From assembly GCA_004193595.1 (NCBI GenBank), contig RPGQ01000037.1, forward strand, positions 54,827 through 118,826: a stretch of 64,000 nt of DNA, read 5' to 3'. Position numbers and translations under genes: made by a program. Under the pieces are notes generated by a model. It worked only from the letters and a program-made list of their open reading frames with translations, searched no databases and was not told the DNA's origin. Positions 53,931 to 62,345 of the stretch are shown piece by piece (position 1 is the first letter of the stretch; the number at the start of each line of letters is the position of its first letter). The DNA comes from Desulfobacteraceae bacterium Eth-SRB2. GTDB taxonomy: Bacteria; Desulfobacterota; Desulfobacteria; Desulfobacterales; UBA11574.

Positions 53931-55044
53931 GCCCATATCTGTTTTTATCATGATTATCGGCATATTATTGATGCCTGTGCAGGCATACGCCGACCCAACA
54001 CAAAAGCTGGTAAAAAAAGGGAACACCGCTTACATAACCGGTAAATACGATGAGGCCCTTGGCGCATATGAAGCGGCTGCCGTCCATGCTCCGGAGTCCC
54101 CTCATATTTATTTTAACAAAGGTACCGCCCTTTATCAGAAACAAGAGTATACCCGCGCGGCGGAAGCCTTTAAGCAGGCTGCAATAAAAACCAAGGACAT
54201 TAAACTTGAAACATACAGTAAGTTTAATCTAGGGGTTTGCTCATTTCGTGAGGCAGAGCGCCTGAAGGACAGCGACCTTAATAAAGCACTTGAGGCATGC
54301 AGCCAAAGCATACGCTATTTTCAGGACGCCCTGGAATTATCACCGGAGTTCAAGGACGCATCGGAAAATATCGAAATGGTTCGTATGACCATGAAATCAA
54401 TCCTTGATGAAATAAAAAGACAGAAAAAACAGCAAAAGGCCACGCAGGATGCGGCAGAGCAGATTCAAGATATAATCCAAAAACAACAAGAGCTTTTTGA
54501 TCGGAATAAGACCTTGGCGGATGAAGAACATCAGAAAGATAACTCAAAGGATTTGCATGAAAAGGTTCAAGACCTCGCTAAAGGTCAGAAAGATTTGCAA
54601 CAGGAAACACGGATGCTTGCACAAAATATGATACCGCCGGGTCAAGATATGTCCGAGTCTGTTCAAAAAGCAAAAGAGCATCTGGATAAGTCAACCGGTC
54701 AGCAAGGAGCTGCCGTAGAGAAGCTCGGGCAGGATCAAATAGACTCGGCAAGTATCCATCAAGAGAAATCACTTGAAGAACTTGAAAACGCACTGGCATC
54801 GCTTGGTAACGAAGCCAACCCGCAATCCCAAATGCAAAAACAGAAAGGTGATAAACATCAGAATAAAAATGAAGCATCCGTGGAAAATCAGACCCGGGAC
54901 AGTAAGGACAGCAAAAAGGAAAAAGCACCAATGGGTCAATTGGCTGACCATGCGCGGAGGATCCTGGATCAAGAAAAAGAAAACAAAAAGCGCCGTAATA
55001 TTTATTCAACCGGCGGCTACCGGGAGGTTGACAAGGATTGGTAA
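53923..55044 (+). CDS. batC: BatC: periplasmic tetratricopeptide-repeat protein
   Basis: The 373-residue product has a signal peptide (IMIIGILLMPVQAYA, cleaved near residue 23), a TPR region of about 110 residues (NTAYITGKYDEALGAYEAAA; IYFNKGTALYQKQEYTRAAEAFKQA), then a long charged, glutamine-rich, probably coiled-coil tail (KKQQKATQDAAEQIQDIIQ and following). Coupled by overlap to batB and batD. The tail is low in complexity and variable in the family. Confidence 0.87.
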   Translation: MFKPISVFIMIIGILLMPVQAYADPTQKLVKKGNTAYITGKYDEALGAYEAAAVHAPESPHIYFNKGTALYQKQEYTRAAEAFKQAAIKTKDIKLETYSKFNLGVCSFREAERLKDSDLNKALEACSQSIRYFQDALELSPEFKDASENIEMVRMTMKSILDEIKRQKKQQKATQDAAEQIQDIIQKQQELFDRNKTLADEEHQKDNSKDLHEKVQDLAKGQKDLQQETRMLAQNMIPPGQDMSESVQKAKEHLDKSTGQQGAAVEKLGQDQIDSASIHQEKSLEELENALASLGNEANPQSQMQKQKGDKHQNKNEASVENQTRDSKDSKKEKAPMGQLADHARRILDQEKENKKRRNIYSTGGYREVDKDW

Positions 55045-56918
55045 TGATAAGGCCGAAACACATACTTGCTTTTGTGATTGCACTAGTCTTAACATCCTTT
55101 CTTAGTTTGAACGCACAGGCCAAACCCTTGAGTGCTGATGCAGTTGTGGAGCGCAGCTCTGTCTTTGTGGGGGAACCGTTTATTTTCCAGATTCAGGTGT
55201 CGGGAAGTGAAAATCCTGAAAAACCGGATCTGTCTGAAATTACGGATTTTATTGTCGAGTATCACGGCGGCCAGGTAAACACTAGCCGGTCTGTGACCAT
55301 TATAAACGGCCAAATGACTCAAAATGTTAAACAAGGTTACATTTTTTCCTATCAGCTGGTACCCAAGAGAACCGGCAAATTGCTACTCCCTTCTGTTACC
55401 GTTCATGCCGATGGGCAGCGCGTACAGACAAACCCTGTGGTTATCCATGCACAAAAACCCTCAGAAACCGAGGACTTCAAGCTACGACTTTATTTGTCAA
55501 AACAGGAGTGTTATGTTGGTGAACCCGTGACGCTTACCGTAACATGGTATCTGGGACAGGACGTAAGAAAGTTTAGCATCAGTTTACCTTTAATCGAACA
55601 AAAAGACCTCTTTTATTTTTTTGATCCCCAAGTCGATTTTAACTCCGGCAAAAAGTTTTATCGCATTCCTCTTGGTGACGGGGAAGTTGTTGGTGAAAAA
55701 GGCAGGGGTCGACTGGGAGACAAAGAGTTTGCAACCATAACATTTAAAAAGGTCCTCATACCCAAACAGGCAGGGCTTGTGAACATAACACCCGCGACAC
55801 TTGTCTGCGAAGCGCTTACCGGTTACCGACAGAGGCGACAACGCCCTTTTGGAAAGGATTTCTTCAATGACGATTTTTTCGGCTTAGGAAGACAAGGCGT
55901 GTACCAAAAGGTTATTGTTCCTTCAAATACGGTTAATCTCAAGGTTTATGACGTACCGGCCAAAGGACAACCGGCCAACTTTGCAGGGCATATAGGGGAA
56001 TACAAAATTCAAGCCCAAGCAACTCCGACTCAAATAAGTGTTGGGGATCCCATCACCTTAACCTTAACATTGAGCGGTCCGGATTATCTCGAACAGGTGG
56101 ACCTGCCTCCACTTGACCGCCAAGCCCAACTGAATCGTAATTTCAAGATTCCCCGGGAAAGAGCTGTGGGTGAAGCTTCAGGAAAAATAAAAGTATTCAC
56201 TCAGACCATACGACCGCTAAAGCCCGACATAAAAGAAATCCCCTCGATTGAACTTTCATATTTCGATACACGGGCAGGGGAATATCGAACGGCACGGACA
56301 GGTCCCATTCCCATACAGGTCAAGGCCGCAAGAGTGGTTACAGCGCTGGATGCAGAGGGTGCAGCCGTATCTAATTTATCCGGCAGCGAGATTGAAACAT
56401 GGACCAAAGGAATTGCCTATAACTATGAGGATATGAGTGTTATCGAAAATCATGGTTTTGGGCCGGTTTCCTGGCTGAAATCTCCGGTGCGGTTTTGCAT
56501 GATTGTGATCCCGCCCATGGTATACCTTATATTGTGGGTGGGCCTATTTTTTATAAGCAGACAAAATGCCGACCCTTTTGCATCCCGGGCCCGAAAAGCA
56601 TACGGCAGATTAACCTCTTCAATTAAAAAGGCCCAGCGTACGGAATCCGGGCAACAGTCATACCAAGTAATCCTCAATGCCTTTAGAAAATATCTCGGCG
56701 ACAAACTGCGGTTCCCTCATGGTTCCCTTACGTTTAATGACGTCAAGGACTCCTTGTCGACCAAAGGTGTAGATTCTGAAACCCTTGAAAATCTGAAGAG
56801 CCTTTTCCAACGATGCGAGGCCAGGCGCTTTGCCGGAAACTCAGATATGTCCAACGCTTCATCACTGGTTGAACAGTCTATAATATTAGCTAAAAACCTT
56901 GAAAACACGCTGAAATAA
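55038..56918 (+). CDS. batD: BatD: large periplasmic oxygen-tolerance protein
   Basis: The 626-residue product has a signal peptide ending in LNAQA, then repeated beta-sandwich domains. The BatD signature includes VVERSSVFVGEPFIFQIQVSG and the later repeat ISVGDPITLTLTLSGPDYLE. A membrane helix near 480-502 (FCMIVIPPMVYLILWVGLFF) follows, and a short cytoplasmic helical tail contains YLGDKLRFPHGSLTF. It lies after batC with a 7-base overlap. Confidence 0.9.
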   Translation: MVMIRPKHILAFVIALVLTSFLSLNAQAKPLSADAVVERSSVFVGEPFIFQIQVSGSENPEKPDLSEITDFIVEYHGGQVNTSRSVTIINGQMTQNVKQGYIFSYQLVPKRTGKLLLPSVTVHADGQRVQTNPVVIHAQKPSETEDFKLRLYLSKQECYVGEPVTLTVTWYLGQDVRKFSISLPLIEQKDLFYFFDPQVDFNSGKKFYRIPLGDGEVVGEKGRGRLGDKEFATITFKKVLIPKQAGLVNITPATLVCEALTGYRQRRQRPFGKDFFNDDFFGLGRQGVYQKVIVPSNTVNLKVYDVPAKGQPANFAGHIGEYKIQAQATPTQISVGDPITLTLTLSGPDYLEQVDLPPLDRQAQLNRNFKIPRERAVGEASGKIKVFTQTIRPLKPDIKEIPSIELSYFDTRAGEYRTARTGPIPIQVKAARVVTALDAEGAAVSNLSGSEIETWTKGIAYNYEDMSVIENHGFGPVSWLKSPVRFCMIVIPPMVYLILWVGLFFISRQNADPFASRARKAYGRLTSSIKKAQRTESGQQSYQVILNAFRKYLGDKLRFPHGSLTFNDVKDSLSTKGVDSETLENLKSLFQRCEARRFAGNSDMSNASSLVEQSIILAKNLENTLK

Positions 56919-56919
56919 A

Positions 56920-57747
56920 ATGCAGAGCATGATCATTAAAAGATTAAGTACAATAACGCTGGCCATCTGCTTATTGGCAAGTCCCTCTTACGCTGAGAAA
57001 CTCCATAGGGAAAAGATTATAGATCTATACCGTCAGGCCAAAGAAATGTTTCGTGAGGCCAATACCCTTGGGGCAACGGACCCGGATGGCGCACGGGCCC
57101 TTTATCAAAAATCCGTTATGCGTTATGAGCGAATTGTAAAGGAGGGCAAGATCGGAAACGGTAAGTTATTTTACAATATGGGCAATATCTACTTCCATAT
57201 AAAGGATATCGGACGTGCGATTCTCAACTATCGCCGTGCCCAGCAGTATATTCCAAATGATCCCAATCTAAAACAAAACCTGGACTATGCACGGTCAATC
57301 CGTATGGATCGTATCGAGGAAAAGCAGAAGACTCAAATTTTAAAGACACTCTTTTTCTGGCATTATGACCTTTCCACCCGAACCCGGGTTTATATCCTTA
57401 CCTTTTCTTTTATTTTGTTGTGGCTCCTTGCAATGGTGCGACTGTTCATTCACAAATCATTCCTTGTATGGTTTCTTGTTTTTACAGCCTTTTTTTCGAC
57501 ACTTTTTGCAGGATCACTTTTCAGCGAGAGTATCTATCTCAGCAGGATTCGCCCGGGAGTGATTATTAGTTCCCCCGTCATTGCCAGAAAGGGCAATAGT
57601 GATACTTACGAACCGAGTTTCAAAGAACCCCTTCATTCCGGTACGGAATTTACCCTTATTGAAAAAAGGGGGAACTGGTATCAGATTGAATTATCCGATT
57701 CGCGTAAATGCTGGGTCCCTGAAAAAGATATTGAGTTCGTACGATAA
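56920..57747 (+). CDS. batE: BatE: TPR and SH3-like membrane protein
   Basis: The 275-residue product has a signal peptide (ending PSYA), a TPR pair (GKLFYNMGNIYFHIKDIGRAILNYRRAQ), two membrane helices (about 155-200) and a C-terminal SH3b-like domain (SGTEFTLIEKRGNWYQIEL). It starts two bases after the batD stop and ends the operon. It is convergent with rarA, 26 bp away. Confidence 0.88.
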   Translation: MQSMIIKRLSTITLAICLLASPSYAEKLHREKIIDLYRQAKEMFREANTLGATDPDGARALYQKSVMRYERIVKEGKIGNGKLFYNMGNIYFHIKDIGRAILNYRRAQQYIPNDPNLKQNLDYARSIRMDRIEEKQKTQILKTLFFWHYDLSTRTRVYILTFSFILLWLLAMVRLFIHKSFLVWFLVFTAFFSTLFAGSLFSESIYLSRIRPGVIISSPVIARKGNSDTYEPSFKEPLHSGTEFTLIEKRGNWYQIELSDSRKCWVPEKDIEFVR

Positions 57748-57773
57748 ATATTTTTTTTGCGGAATTTTTTGGT

Positions 57774-59129
57774 TTAAGTTTTTGTGTTAGGTTTTTTCAA
57801 ATTTCTCCATCCGTCGAGGCGCTGTTTAATTGTCTTTTCATACCCCCGCTCTGTGGGCGCATAAAAAAGCCTGCCCTGTAGTTTCTCCGGCAAATAGTCC
57901 TGTGGAATATGTGCATCTTTATAATCATGGGCATACTTGTAATCTTTTCCATACCCGAGTTCTCTCATCAGTCCTGTGGAAGCGTTTCGAATATGAAGAG
58001 GCACCGGCAATGCGCCATGGCTGTCAACAGCCTCTTTGATCTTTCCGTAAGTTTTGTATATGCTGTTGCTCTTCGGAGCCGTAGCAAGATATATGGCGGC
58101 CTGGGCCAGTGCAAGCTCGCCTTCCGAATGCCCGAGGAACTTAAACGCCTCCATAGCGTTCAATGCAACTCCCAGTGCATTGGGATCTGCATTTCCAATA
58201 TCTTCACTTGCAAATCGGACCATTCGGCGCACGATATAAAACGGATCTTCGCCGGCGGTGAGCATTCGCCCCAGCCAGTAGACCGCCGCATCCGGATCAC
58301 TCCCCCTTAAGCTTTTATGAAATGCGGATATAAGATTAAAGTGTTCTTCACCGGACTTGTCGTATAAAAGAGCCTTTTTTTCCAAAGCATTTTCTAAAAC
58401 CTGAAGCGTTATTTTCACCGGGCTTTCTGTTTTTGAAACATTGATTTCAGATATTACCAGATATGCCACGCTCTCAAGGGCGTTCAGGGCTGCACGGGCA
58501 TCTCCGTCTGCAATACGAATAAGATGAGAAAGGGCATCTTTTTCCATAATCAGATTCATATTTCCCAAGCCCCTTTCCGTGTCTTTTAGGGAATTTTCCA
58601 AGATCACGGCGATATCATCCCATGAAAGGGCTTTTAAGGTTATCAAACGGCACCGGGACATGAGCGGTGATATAACCTCAAATGAGGGGTTTTCGGTGGT
58701 CGCGCCAATCAAGGTAATCAGCCCGCTTTCCACATGGTGCAGAAATGCATCCTGCTGAGCTTTGTTGAATCTGTGTATCTCATCTACAAAAAGAACGGTT
58801 TTTTTTCGAAAAAGATTTTGCTGGTTTTTTGCGTCCTCTATAACCGCCCGGATATCCTTGACACCTGACAGTACCGCAGAAAAATGTACAAAATGACAAC
58901 GGGTTTCACCCGCCAAAATTCTTGCAAGGGTTGTTTTTCCGCATCCCGGAGGACCCCAGAGAATCATGGAAAAAATCCGGTCTTGTTCAATGGCATGATA
59001 AATCAATGTCCCCTTTCCCACGGCATGGGTTTGCCCTACGAATTCATCCAGGTTTTTCGGGCGCATTCTATGGGCAAGGGGCTGCGACCCCCGGGCCGAT
59101 TGTTGCGCGTGATATTCAAACAAGTCCAA
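57774..59129 (-). CDS. rarA: Replication-associated recombination protein A (RarA/MgsA)
   Basis: An AAA+ ATPase that acts at stalled replication forks. The 451-residue product has PLAHRMRPKNLDEFVGQTHAVG, Walker A WGPPGCGKTTLARILA near residue 58, Walker B VLFVDEIHRFNKAQQDAFL near 112, sensor TENPSFEV, and the C-terminal MgsA tetramerisation region (SLRGSDPDAAVYWLGRML). Length and domain order are standard. Confidence 0.95.
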   Translation of the reverse strand: MDLFEYHAQQSARGSQPLAHRMRPKNLDEFVGQTHAVGKGTLIYHAIEQDRIFSMILWGPPGCGKTTLARILAGETRCHFVHFSAVLSGVKDIRAVIEDAKNQQNLFRKKTVLFVDEIHRFNKAQQDAFLHHVESGLITLIGATTENPSFEVISPLMSRCRLITLKALSWDDIAVILENSLKDTERGLGNMNLIMEKDALSHLIRIADGDARAALNALESVAYLVISEINVSKTESPVKITLQVLENALEKKALLYDKSGEEHFNLISAFHKSLRGSDPDAAVYWLGRMLTAGEDPFYIVRRMVRFASEDIGNADPNALGVALNAMEAFKFLGHSEGELALAQAAIYLATAPKSNSIYKTYGKIKEAVDSHGALPVPLHIRNASTGLMRELGYGKDYKYAHDYKDAHIPQDYLPEKLQGRLFYAPTERGYEKTIKQRLDGWRNLKKPNTKT

Positions 59130-59176
59130 TGGTCATCCTTTTAACCTGTCATTTGCCATAGGTCTTCAACCCTGGG

Positions 59177-60520
59177 TCATCTGTTTTTTTCCTGCCGTGT
59201 GCGCTTACGGAAGATTATTCGAATCGGTGTCTTGTCAAGCCCTGCTCCCTCCCTGATCTGGTTGATAAGGTAGCGCTTATAGGAAAAATGGACGGCATCA
59301 GGATAATTTACAAAACACACAAAAGTGGGGGGGGCGGTGGATACCTGGGTGGCATAAAAAAATTTAATACGCCTTCCTCTGTAAAGGGACGGCTCTGTTC
59401 GTTCAATGGCCCGCTCAAATATCTTGTTCAGCGGTCCGGTCCCGATACGTACCGAGTACTGGCTGAATACCTCTTCCACAAGACCGAATATTTTCAAAAC
59501 CCGTTGTCCGGTTAATGCGGAAATGGTTATCCTCGGAGAAAAGCTTAAAAATTTTGCCTGCATTCTTAACTGTTCATAATATTTTAATGCGGTTTTGTTG
59601 TCTTTTTCAACAATGTCCCACTTGTTCAAAAGAAAAATGCATCCACATCCCCGCTCAAATGCATACCCTGCAATCGTGATATCCTGTTCGGTAATTCCCT
59701 CGTAGGCGTCGATGACAATCAGCGCCACATCACATCTATCCAGGCTTCTTAACGCCTTAATAATGGAAAATTTTTCAAGCTTTTTTGAAACCTTGGCCTT
59801 GCGTCTGATACCGGCGGTATCGATGAGAAGATACGACTTATCCTTAATATTGAAAACAGAGTCGATGGCATCTCGGGTGGTTCCCGGAGTATCGCTGACA
59901 AGCAAACGATTTTGACCCAGAATTTTGTTAATCAGTGATGACTTGCCGACATTGGGTTTGCCGACCACAGCCAGCTTGATCATATCTCCGGCTTGATCTG
60001 AAACTGTTTCAGGCAGAACCGATGTCAGGTCATCGAGAAAATCCGAAATGCCGTAACGGTGTTCGGCTGAAACGGGATATAATTTTTCTATACCCAGGCT
60101 GTAAAATTCGTAAAGCTTAACCTCCTGTTCAATCCCGTCAATTTTATTGACCACATAAAAGACGGGCTTTGTTAATTCACGAAGAATCTTGACAATATCT
60201 TCATCAAAAGGAGAAATTCCGTGTTTGCCGTCCAGTAGAAGAATAATAACATCTGCGTCTTCTATGGCCTGAATGATCTGGAAACGTATTTTGTGGGCAA
60301 AGTCATCCTTATCTTGATCCGGGAATCCGCCGGTATCGACCAGTGTAAATTCAATGCCGTCCCAGTTAGCATCACCATAATGGCGATCTCTTGTAACGCC
60401 GGGGAAATTGTCCACAAGGGCTTTCCTTGTCCCGGTGACACGGTTAAAAAAGGTCGATTTTCCTACATTGGGACGACCTATTATGGCGACAATCGGTTTC
60501 ATGGCAATCTTATGTCTCAA
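59177..60520 (-). CDS. der: GTPase Der (EngA)
   Basis: An essential GTPase with two tandem G domains that helps 50S assembly. The 447-residue product has G1 motifs [12 protein letters not shown] near residue 14 and [13 protein letters not shown] near 189. It has the switch motifs [11 protein letters not shown] and [15 protein letters not shown] for guanine, and the C-terminal KH-like domain ([20 protein letters not shown]). All family-standard. ATG at 60520 could be preceded by an in-frame start, but [12 protein letters not shown] at the 7th residue (60502) would be more typical. Confidence 0.95.
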   Translation of the reverse strand: MRHKIAMKPIVAIIGRPNVGKSTFFNRVTGTRKALVDNFPGVTRDRHYGDANWDGIEFTLVDTGGFPDQDKDDFAHKIRFQIIQAIEDADVIILLLDGKHGISPFDEDIVKILRELTKPVFYVVNKIDGIEQEVKLYEFYSLGIEKLYPVSAEHRYGISDFLDDLTSVLPETVSDQAGDMIKLAVVGKPNVGKSSLINKILGQNRLLVSDTPGTTRDAIDSVFNIKDKSYLLIDTAGIRRKAKVSKKLEKFSIIKALRSLDRCDVALIVIDAYEGITEQDITIAGYAFERGCGCIFLLNKWDIVEKDNKTALKYYEQLRMQAKFLSFSPRITISALTGQRVLKIFGLVEEVFSQYSVRIGTGPLNKIFERAIERTEPSLYRGRRIKFFYATQVSTAPPTFVCFVNYPDAVHFSYKRYLINQIREGAGLDKTPIRIIFRKRTRQEKNR

Positions 60521-60828
60521 AATTTCTACACCCTAAATTCTGTATCAACTTTTTTTTAAAGAAATATTTCGGTGATTCGATTTTCAAGCGAGTCACGGTT
60601 TAAACTCCATTGAGGGTACAAATATTTTGAAAAAATGTCAATTGTCTCACGACACGGTAAGCGTTAAAAAAAATCAACCGGTTAAGGTCGAACCAGAAGA
60701 AAAAAACACCTTGCTACAAGAACCCGATATAAGTAATAATATTAAGATAGCCTAACATATGACCACAACATACTCTTTTGCCCTAATGGGCCAAGAACAA
60801 ACCCCGCTTTGAATCGGGAGGTGTTACT
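60521..60828. other. Divergent intergenic region between der and the acyl-CoA dehydrogenase gene
   Basis: 308 bp with no gene that I can recognise. A strong ribosome-binding site GGGAGG lies at about 60818-60823 for the dehydrogenase gene. Promoters for both genes are expected here, but no convincing -35/-10 pair stood out. Confidence 0.5.
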
Positions 60829-61992
60829 ATGGATTTTGCGTTGTCCAAAGAAATGGAGATGTTAAGAAAAGCGGTTCGTGAATTTGCCACCAAAAAAATT
60901 GCCCCGTTTGCCCATGAATGGGATGCTAATCATTATTTCCCTTATAAGGAGGCCGTAAAGCCCATGGGAAAACTCGGCTTTTTCGGAACCGTTATTCCCG
61001 AAGCGTACGGAGGGGAAGACATGGGATGGCTGGCGGCAATGATCGTAACCGAAGAAATTGCAAAGGCCTCAAGCTCTCTCAGAGTTCAGGTCAACATGCA
61101 ATGTCTGGGGACCGCTTTTACCCTGTACAAATACGGGAGTGATGCATTAATGAAAAAATACATCCCCAAGCTGGTTACCGCCGATTATATCGGTGCATTT
61201 GCCATTACGGAACCCGATGCGGGTTCAGACGTGATGGCAATGTCATCAGCAGCCCAAGAGGCTGGAAATCACTGGCTGTTGAACGGTTCCAAAACCTGGA
61301 TCTCAAATGCCGATGTGGCCGATGTGGTTATTTATTATGCGTATACGGATAAGGAAAAAGGATCAAAGGGACTTTCAGCTTTTGTGATAGAGCCGAAGCG
61401 CTTTAACGGCATTAAGACCTCGGTCCTGGAGAAAATGGGGTCGCACTCCTCTCCCACCGGTGAGATATTTTTAAACAATACAAAGGTGCCCAAAGAAAAT
61501 ATTATCGGAAAACCCGGAGACGGCGCACGGATTCTTTTCGGATCACTCAATCAGACCCGCCTTTCTGCAGCCGCCGGCGCCGTGGGGGTTGCGCAGGCAT
61601 GTCTGGACGTATCGCTGAAATATTGTAATGAACGAAAACAGTTCGGGAAACCCATCGGCGAGTTCCAGATGAATCAGGATATGATTGCCCAGATGTCCGC
61701 TGAGATTGAGGCGGCTCGGCTGCTGGTTTACAAGGCGGCCTGGGTTAAGGATCAGGGAAACTTGAATAACGGACTCGATGTTGCACAGGCAAAGTATTTT
61801 GCGGGTGAAGTCGTCACAAAGTGCGCCGACTATGCCATGAGGATTCTGGGGGCATACGGTTATTCTACCGAGTATCCGCTATCACGCTTTTATCGGGATA
61901 CACCCACATATACCATGGTGGAAGGATCCGCCAATATCTGCAAATGGATTATTGCCCTGGACCAGCTGGGCATCCGCAAGGCCAACAGATAA
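60829..61992 (+). CDS. Acyl-CoA dehydrogenase, probably non-decarboxylating glutaryl-CoA dehydrogenase
   Basis: A flavin dehydrogenase of 387 residues with the acyl-CoA dehydrogenase signatures AFAITEPDAGSDVMAM and QFGKPIGEFQMNQDMIAQM. Its sequence closely follows the glutaryl-CoA dehydrogenase I remember from Desulfococcus multivorans, which makes glutaconyl-CoA without releasing CO2. The catalytic base lies in YTMVEGSANICK (Glu365). Decarboxylating enzymes have Tyr just before this Glu; here Val364 stands there, as in the Desulfococcus enzyme. A gene of this kind points to anaerobic breakdown of glutaryl-CoA, for example from aromatic acids or dicarboxylates. It stands alone, so the pathway is inferred. 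Confidence 0.85.
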   Translation: MDFALSKEMEMLRKAVREFATKKIAPFAHEWDANHYFPYKEAVKPMGKLGFFGTVIPEAYGGEDMGWLAAMIVTEEIAKASSSLRVQVNMQCLGTAFTLYKYGSDALMKKYIPKLVTADYIGAFAITEPDAGSDVMAMSSAAQEAGNHWLLNGSKTWISNADVADVVIYYAYTDKEKGSKGLSAFVIEPKRFNGIKTSVLEKMGSHSSPTGEIFLNNTKVPKENIIGKPGDGARILFGSLNQTRLSAAAGAVGVAQACLDVSLKYCNERKQFGKPIGEFQMNQDMIAQMSAEIEAARLLVYKAAWVKDQGNLNNGLDVAQAKYFAGEVVTKCADYAMRILGAYGYSTEYPLSRFYRDTPTYTMVEGSANICKWIIALDQLGIRKANR

Positions 61993-62025
61993 AGTGAAAC
62001 AACTTTGAAGTAAGAATAACGGTAA

Positions 62026-62242
62026 CCGTTCACGGTTCAGGGGTTCAAGGTTTCATTCTTGTCCCCGGACTACATTTGAGATGCGTATTTACGAGAAAAG
62101 TGTCAGTTTCGTCAGTCCTAATCCAAAATTTTATGCTAAATTAGCAATTACTTGGGAAAATGAACATTTGTAAAAAGGACTTCATATCTTCAATGCCTTC
62201 TTTGTCCTTAACCTTGAACGTTGAACCCTGAACCGTGAATGG
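62026..62242. repeat. Heptamer-type inverted repeat after the acyl-CoA dehydrogenase gene
   Basis: The left block (about 62026-62053) reads CCGTTCACGGTTCAGGGG then TTCAAGG. The right block (62210-62242) reads AACCTTGAACGTTG then AACCCTGAACCGTGAA, in 7-bp steps (AACCTTG, AACGTTG, AACCCTG, AACCGTG). The blocks pair imperfectly and may form a long hairpin after both convergent genes. Further on, ACACAGAT and ATCTGTGT (62271-62322) form a looser pair. The 353-bp spacer holds no gene. Confidence 0.65.
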
Positions 62243-62345
62243 ATACGAATAACGAAACGTTCAAATTAGATACACAGATCACATTGTTTTTTCTCAATTT
62301 AAGAATCTCCACAATCTGTGTCCAAAAAAGTAAATTCCCACACGA

